Shown piece by piece: positions 5,078 through 7,141 of a stretch of DNA of 7,141 nt. A model generated the notes under the pieces. The model was not told where the DNA came from and searched no databases. It saw only the letters and a program-made list of their open reading frames with translations. The stretch lies in contig CAMTFT010000086.1 of the NCBI GenBank assembly GCA_947071365.1, forward strand, positions 1-7,141, given 5' to 3'. The first letter of the stretch is position 1. The number at the start of each line of letters is the position of its first letter. This DNA is from an uncultured bacterium (GTDB lineage Bacteria > Bacillota > Clostridia > Lachnospirales > Lachnospiraceae). A program made the translations under genes and the position numbers.

Positions 5078-6411
5078 ACGGTTCCTTCCTTCCAGAGCTG
5101 CTCTGCCACCGGCTTCCAGTGTTCCGCGTATTTGTCGCATTTTGCACAGAGATGCTCCACGCTCTCCGGTGACTGGAGATCTGTGGAATGCGCCTTAGTT
5201 CCCGCCACCATCTTGCGCAGCTTCTCCGGGTTTTCCAGCATCGGGCAGGGACGCAGCATGTTTTCATTAAAGGGCTGTCCGTTATGGTACGCCATCATCA
5301 TCGGTGAACGCAGCGCTTCCAGAATCGTCTTTTCCCGGACATTGGAATCTGAATAATGTACGAATACACACGGGTCAATGTCCCCGTTGGCGTTGATATG
5401 GAAGTATCTCCTTCCTCCTGCAATACATCCTCCCACATACTCCGCATCATTCTGGAAATCCATGGCAAACAGCGGCTTTTCCGCGCGGTATTTCCGAATC
5501 CTGCGGTACGTTTCTGTCCTCTGCTCTGGTGTCGGCAGCAGCTCCGGCGACGCATCATTTCCCACCGGCATATAGTGGAAATACCAGATAAAATATGCCC
5601 CCATATCGATCAGGCTGTCAAAAAACTCTTCCGAAGTGATGGATTCAAAATTCGCGCTGGTATAGCAGGCGGAAATACCGTAAAACAGCTTTTTCTCCCG
5701 CAGCAGCCGCATCGCCTTTGTCGCTTTCTGAAATACACCGTTTCCTCTTCTTCCGTCTGTAGCTTCCTCAAAGCCCTCCAGTGAAATAGCCGGAACGAAA
5801 TTTCCCACCCGGAGCATCTCATCCGTGAACGCTTCGTCAATCAGTGTGCCGTTCGTAAAGCAGAGAAATACACAGTCAGAATGCTTCTCACAAAGACGGA
5901 TCAGATCTTTTTTTCTCACCATAGGCTCACCGCCGGTATATATGTAAAAATATACGCCCAACTCCTTCCCCTGCCGGATAATGTCGTCGATCTCCTCAAA
6001 GGAAAGATTCAGCTTATTGCCATATTCCGCCGCCCAGCACCCGGTGCAGTGCAGATTGCAGGCGCTGGTCGGATCCAGAAGGATCGTCCAGGGGATATTG
6101 CATCCGTACTCCGCTCTCAGCCTTTCCTGCTTCGGCCATCCGGTAAGCGCCGCATTGATGAAAAAATTCACTGCCGTTGTCTGCATGACGTGCGGATCGA
6201 TCTCATTGATAAGACGACGGATATAGCTGTAATACGGATGATCCCGGTTCGTCATCGCTTCCCGCACCATCTTTCGCTGGCTGACAAACTCATCTCCCGC
6301 AAACTTATCCGCCCAGTCCATCAATTTCAGGAGATTGTTTTCCGGATCCTTATACAGATACCGGAAAGACTGCTCCAGCCCAAACTTTTTTATTGTCGTT
6401 GAAACATTCAT
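5074..6411 (-). CDS. radical SAM protein with SPASM/twitch-like C-terminus, substrate unknown
   Basis: This 445-residue protein should be a cytosolic iron-sulfur enzyme using S-adenosylmethionine radical chemistry. The SAM-cluster motif is C118-x3-C122-x2-C125, followed by the SAM-contact motif GGEP at about 160-163. The C-terminal part has C329-x13-G343-x4-C348, then C389 and C422-x2-C425. This looks like a reduced SPASM or twitch domain with at least one auxiliary cluster. Residues 1-90 form an N-terminal extension rich in aromatic and charged residues (FRYLYKDPENNLLKL) that I cannot assign. The start is the ATG at 6409-6411 behind an ideal AGGAGG with 7-base spacing; the longer frame to 6465 starts with GTG and lacks a site. 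I recognise this as a widespread uncharacterised family in gut Clostridia. No precursor peptide gene is visible nearby, so a peptide-maturase role is unsupported here. Confidence 0.93.
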   Translation of the reverse strand: MNVSTTIKKFGLEQSFRYLYKDPENNLLKLMDWADKFAGDEFVSQRKMVREAMTNRDHPYYSYIRRLINEIDPHVMQTTAVNFFINAALTGWPKQERLRAEYGCNIPWTILLDPTSACNLHCTGCWAAEYGNKLNLSFEEIDDIIRQGKELGVYFYIYTGGEPMVRKKDLIRLCEKHSDCVFLCFTNGTLIDEAFTDEMLRVGNFVPAISLEGFEEATDGRRGNGVFQKATKAMRLLREKKLFYGISACYTSANFESITSEEFFDSLIDMGAYFIWYFHYMPVGNDASPELLPTPEQRTETYRRIRKYRAEKPLFAMDFQNDAEYVGGCIAGGRRYFHINANGDIDPCVFVHYSDSNVREKTILEALRSPMMMAYHNGQPFNENMLRPCPMLENPEKLRKMVAGTKAHSTDLQSPESVEHLCAKCDKYAEHWKPVAEQLWKEGTV

Positions 6412-6491
6412 ATTGTTACCTCCTGTTCTGCTGCCTCGCACAGCGAAAAGTAAGCTGCCAGCCACACGCTGTACCAGTTACCTGTTTTTGT

Positions 6492-6529
6492 TGTGCTCAT
6501 ATCGTATACCCGTATATTACGGGAGCACA
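6492..6529. promoter_or_regulatory. 38-bp interrupted palindrome, candidate operator
   Basis: The sequence is TGTGCTC, 6 bases, TATAC, CC, GTATA, 6 bases, GAGCACA. Both arms are perfect and the spacing is symmetric about 6510/6511. It overlaps the predicted -10 box and start site of the radical SAM gene, the place expected for a repressor. An alternative RNA hairpin CCCGTA-TAT-TACGGG (6509-6523) lies inside it, off-centre. The binding protein is unknown; the neighbouring TetR protein is a natural candidate. Confidence 0.55.
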
Positions 6530-6542
6530 GGAATTCCAACAA
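6514..6542 (-). promoter_or_regulatory. possible promoter of the radical SAM gene
   Basis: On the minus strand, TTGTTG (6537-6542), a 17-base spacer and TAATAT (6514-6519) lie about 100 bases ahead of the start codon. Both boxes are only partial matches, but the spacing is ideal and the -10 box sits inside the 38-bp dyad. Confidence 0.4.
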
Positions 6543-6550
6543 TAGACAAA

Positions 6551-6589
6551 AAAGGTGCAAATATCTGAAAATCAGACAAATGCACCTTT
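6551..6589. terminator. nested stem-loop between divergent genes, possibly a terminator
   Basis: AAAGGTGCA (6551-6559) pairs perfectly with TGCACCTTT (6581-6589). Inside, TCTGA (6564-6568) pairs with TCAGA (6572-6576) around AAA, with a 4-base symmetric internal loop. On the minus strand the stem ends in a run of six T (plus bases 6553-6548), the better terminator signal; on the plus strand the tail is TTTATTG. It could end rightward antisense RNA from the TetR gene, end leftward RNA, or be a protein-binding dyad. Confidence 0.5.
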
Positions 6590-6704
6590 ATTGCCCAAAT
6601 AGAAAGAAGGGCCGACCGAAAAGAAATTGTTTTTGCACAAAATGTATGCTAGACTGATATTTAATAATAATTCCCTGCAAGCTGCACAGAGAGGAGGAAC
6701 CCAC

Positions 6705-7095
6705 ATGAACAGAAAACACCGTAACACCAGAAAATTTCACCAGAGTATACTGCTGGCTCTTTTGATGGCCTGCCTGCTCTGCATCGGCGCCCGGGCGGCT
6801 GAGGACGGCTGGAACTGTGAAAGCTGCGGCACATTAAATGCTGCGCAGAACAATTTCTGCGGCAACTGCGGAACCGCAAAGCCGGATATAAATGCTCCCT
6901 GGATCTGCGAAAGCTGCGGGCACGAAAATGACGCCGAAGCAAATTTCTGTGTGAACTGCGGTCAGAAAAAAGAAGCCGGACAGGCTGCCGATTCGCAAAG
7001 TGAAAATATGCAAAGCGCAGATTCAGGAACTGATTATGTAGCGAAGAAGCCATACGGTTACGGCCAGCATCTGTTGTGCTGGGATGGATCTACGT
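6705..7095 (+). CDS. secreted protein with two tandem zinc ribbons, 3' end missing at contig edge
   Basis: The first 130 residues of an exported protein are present. The ATG at 6705 follows GAGGAGG. Residues 1-13 are basic, 14-28 are hydrophobic, and ARA-AED (29-34) is a good signal peptidase I site. Two zinc-ribbon units follow with a 30-residue period: C38-x2-C41-x10-C52-x2-C55 and C68-x2-C71-x10-C82-x2-C85. Each is preceded by Trp (36, 66) and has NFC before the third Cys. Residues 91-112 are polar low complexity, and 113-130 begin an unrecognised region (KKPYGYGQ). Such ribbons are usually cytosolic or at a membrane protein's inner end, so the signal peptide is unusual. In the raw contig the frame continues to a TAA at 7131-7133, adding SVSYTHLTLPTT, which is adapter translation and not protein. 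No convincing promoter was found; TTGTTT at 6627-6632 with TAGACT at 6650-6655 is the best, weak, candidate. Confidence 0.82.
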
Positions 7096-7141
7096 CTGTC
7101 TCTTATACACATCTGACGCTGCCGACGACTTAATAGGTGTA
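7096..7141 (-). other. Illumina Nextera i5 adapter, reverse complement (library artefact)
   Basis: Bases 7096-7114 are the reverse complement of the Tn5 mosaic end. Bases 7115-7128 are that of the read-1 primer segment, 7129-7136 that of the same index (CTATTAAG), and 7137-7141 that of the P5 tail. With 1-45 it makes a perfect 45-base terminal inverted repeat that is wholly synthetic. Genomic sequence ends at 7095. Confidence 0.98.

Noticed and set aside
5881..6402. 173-residue plus-strand reading frame opposite the radical SAM gene
   Set aside because: No recognisable motif; the opposite strand encodes highly conserved radical SAM motifs through the whole stretch.
6530..6537. GGAATTCC palindrome next to the 38-bp dyad
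   Set aside because: An 8-base palindrome is expected by chance at this scale and has no second copy nearby.
6705..7095. Lipoprotein signal (LMAC) in the zinc-ribbon protein
   Set aside because: The hydrophobic stretch continues past this Cys, and a good signal peptidase I site follows, so cleavage at the Cys is unlikely.
1..7141. Perfect 45-base terminal inverted repeats resembling the ends of a transposon or linear plasmid
   Set aside because: They match the Nextera adapter in every segment (P5 tail, index, read-1 site, mosaic end), and no transposase or replication gene is present.

Overview
The window is a short assembled contig of about 7 kb. Its two ends are not biological. Bases 1-45 and 7096-7141 are an Illumina Nextera i5 adapter (Tn5 mosaic end, read-1 primer site and an 8-base index) in opposite orientations, so real genomic sequence runs only from 46 to 7095. 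The outermost gene at each end is cut by the library fragment end and then falsely extended in frame into adapter. The organism looks like a gut-type member of the Clostridia, probably Lachnospiraceae-like. This is an inference from strong AGGAGG-type ribosome binding sites, moderate base composition, Firmicutes-style extended -10 promoters and protein families typical of that group. No rRNA, tRNA, CRISPR, phage or transposase sequence is visible.

Layout, left to right. (1) On the minus strand lie an alpha/beta hydrolase (46-584, 3' end missing), a membrane-anchored metallophosphoesterase (597-1874) and an iron-sulfur-flavoprotein-like FMN oxidoreductase (2004-2621). All three point left and can be read from one good extended -10 promoter at 2664-2692. 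The hydrolase start lies only 12 bases beyond the phosphoesterase stop. (2) Bases 2705-2870 hold a strong intrinsic terminator with a 24-bp stem, fused to a tandem array of 23-25 bp repeats. These lie directly behind a phospholipase D/cardiolipin-synthase-like membrane protein (2873-4372, minus). (3) A TetR-family regulator (4538-5077, plus) has its own promoter and possible operator repeats. (4) A radical SAM protein with extra cysteines in its C-terminal part (5074-6411, minus) overlaps the regulator tail to tail by 4 bases. (5) The regulatory region at 6412-6704 contains a 38-bp dyad over a possible promoter and a nested hairpin. (6) The start of a secreted protein with two zinc ribbons (6705-7095, plus) closes the window.

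How the genes may work together. The phospholipase D-like protein and the phosphoesterase (predicted outward-facing) both suggest work on the membrane or envelope. The TetR gene sits on the opposite strand between two minus-strand genes (radical SAM and phospholipase D-like). No terminator is visible after either the regulator or the radical SAM gene. Read-through would therefore produce antisense RNA across both, and could join the radical SAM and phospholipase D-like genes into one non-contiguous operon. This is inference.

I do not see a defence island, biosynthetic cluster or other clearly new multi-gene system. The least-explained items are the repeat-terminator element at 2705-2870, the dyad at 6492-6529, the radical SAM enzyme of unknown substrate and the exported zinc-ribbon protein.
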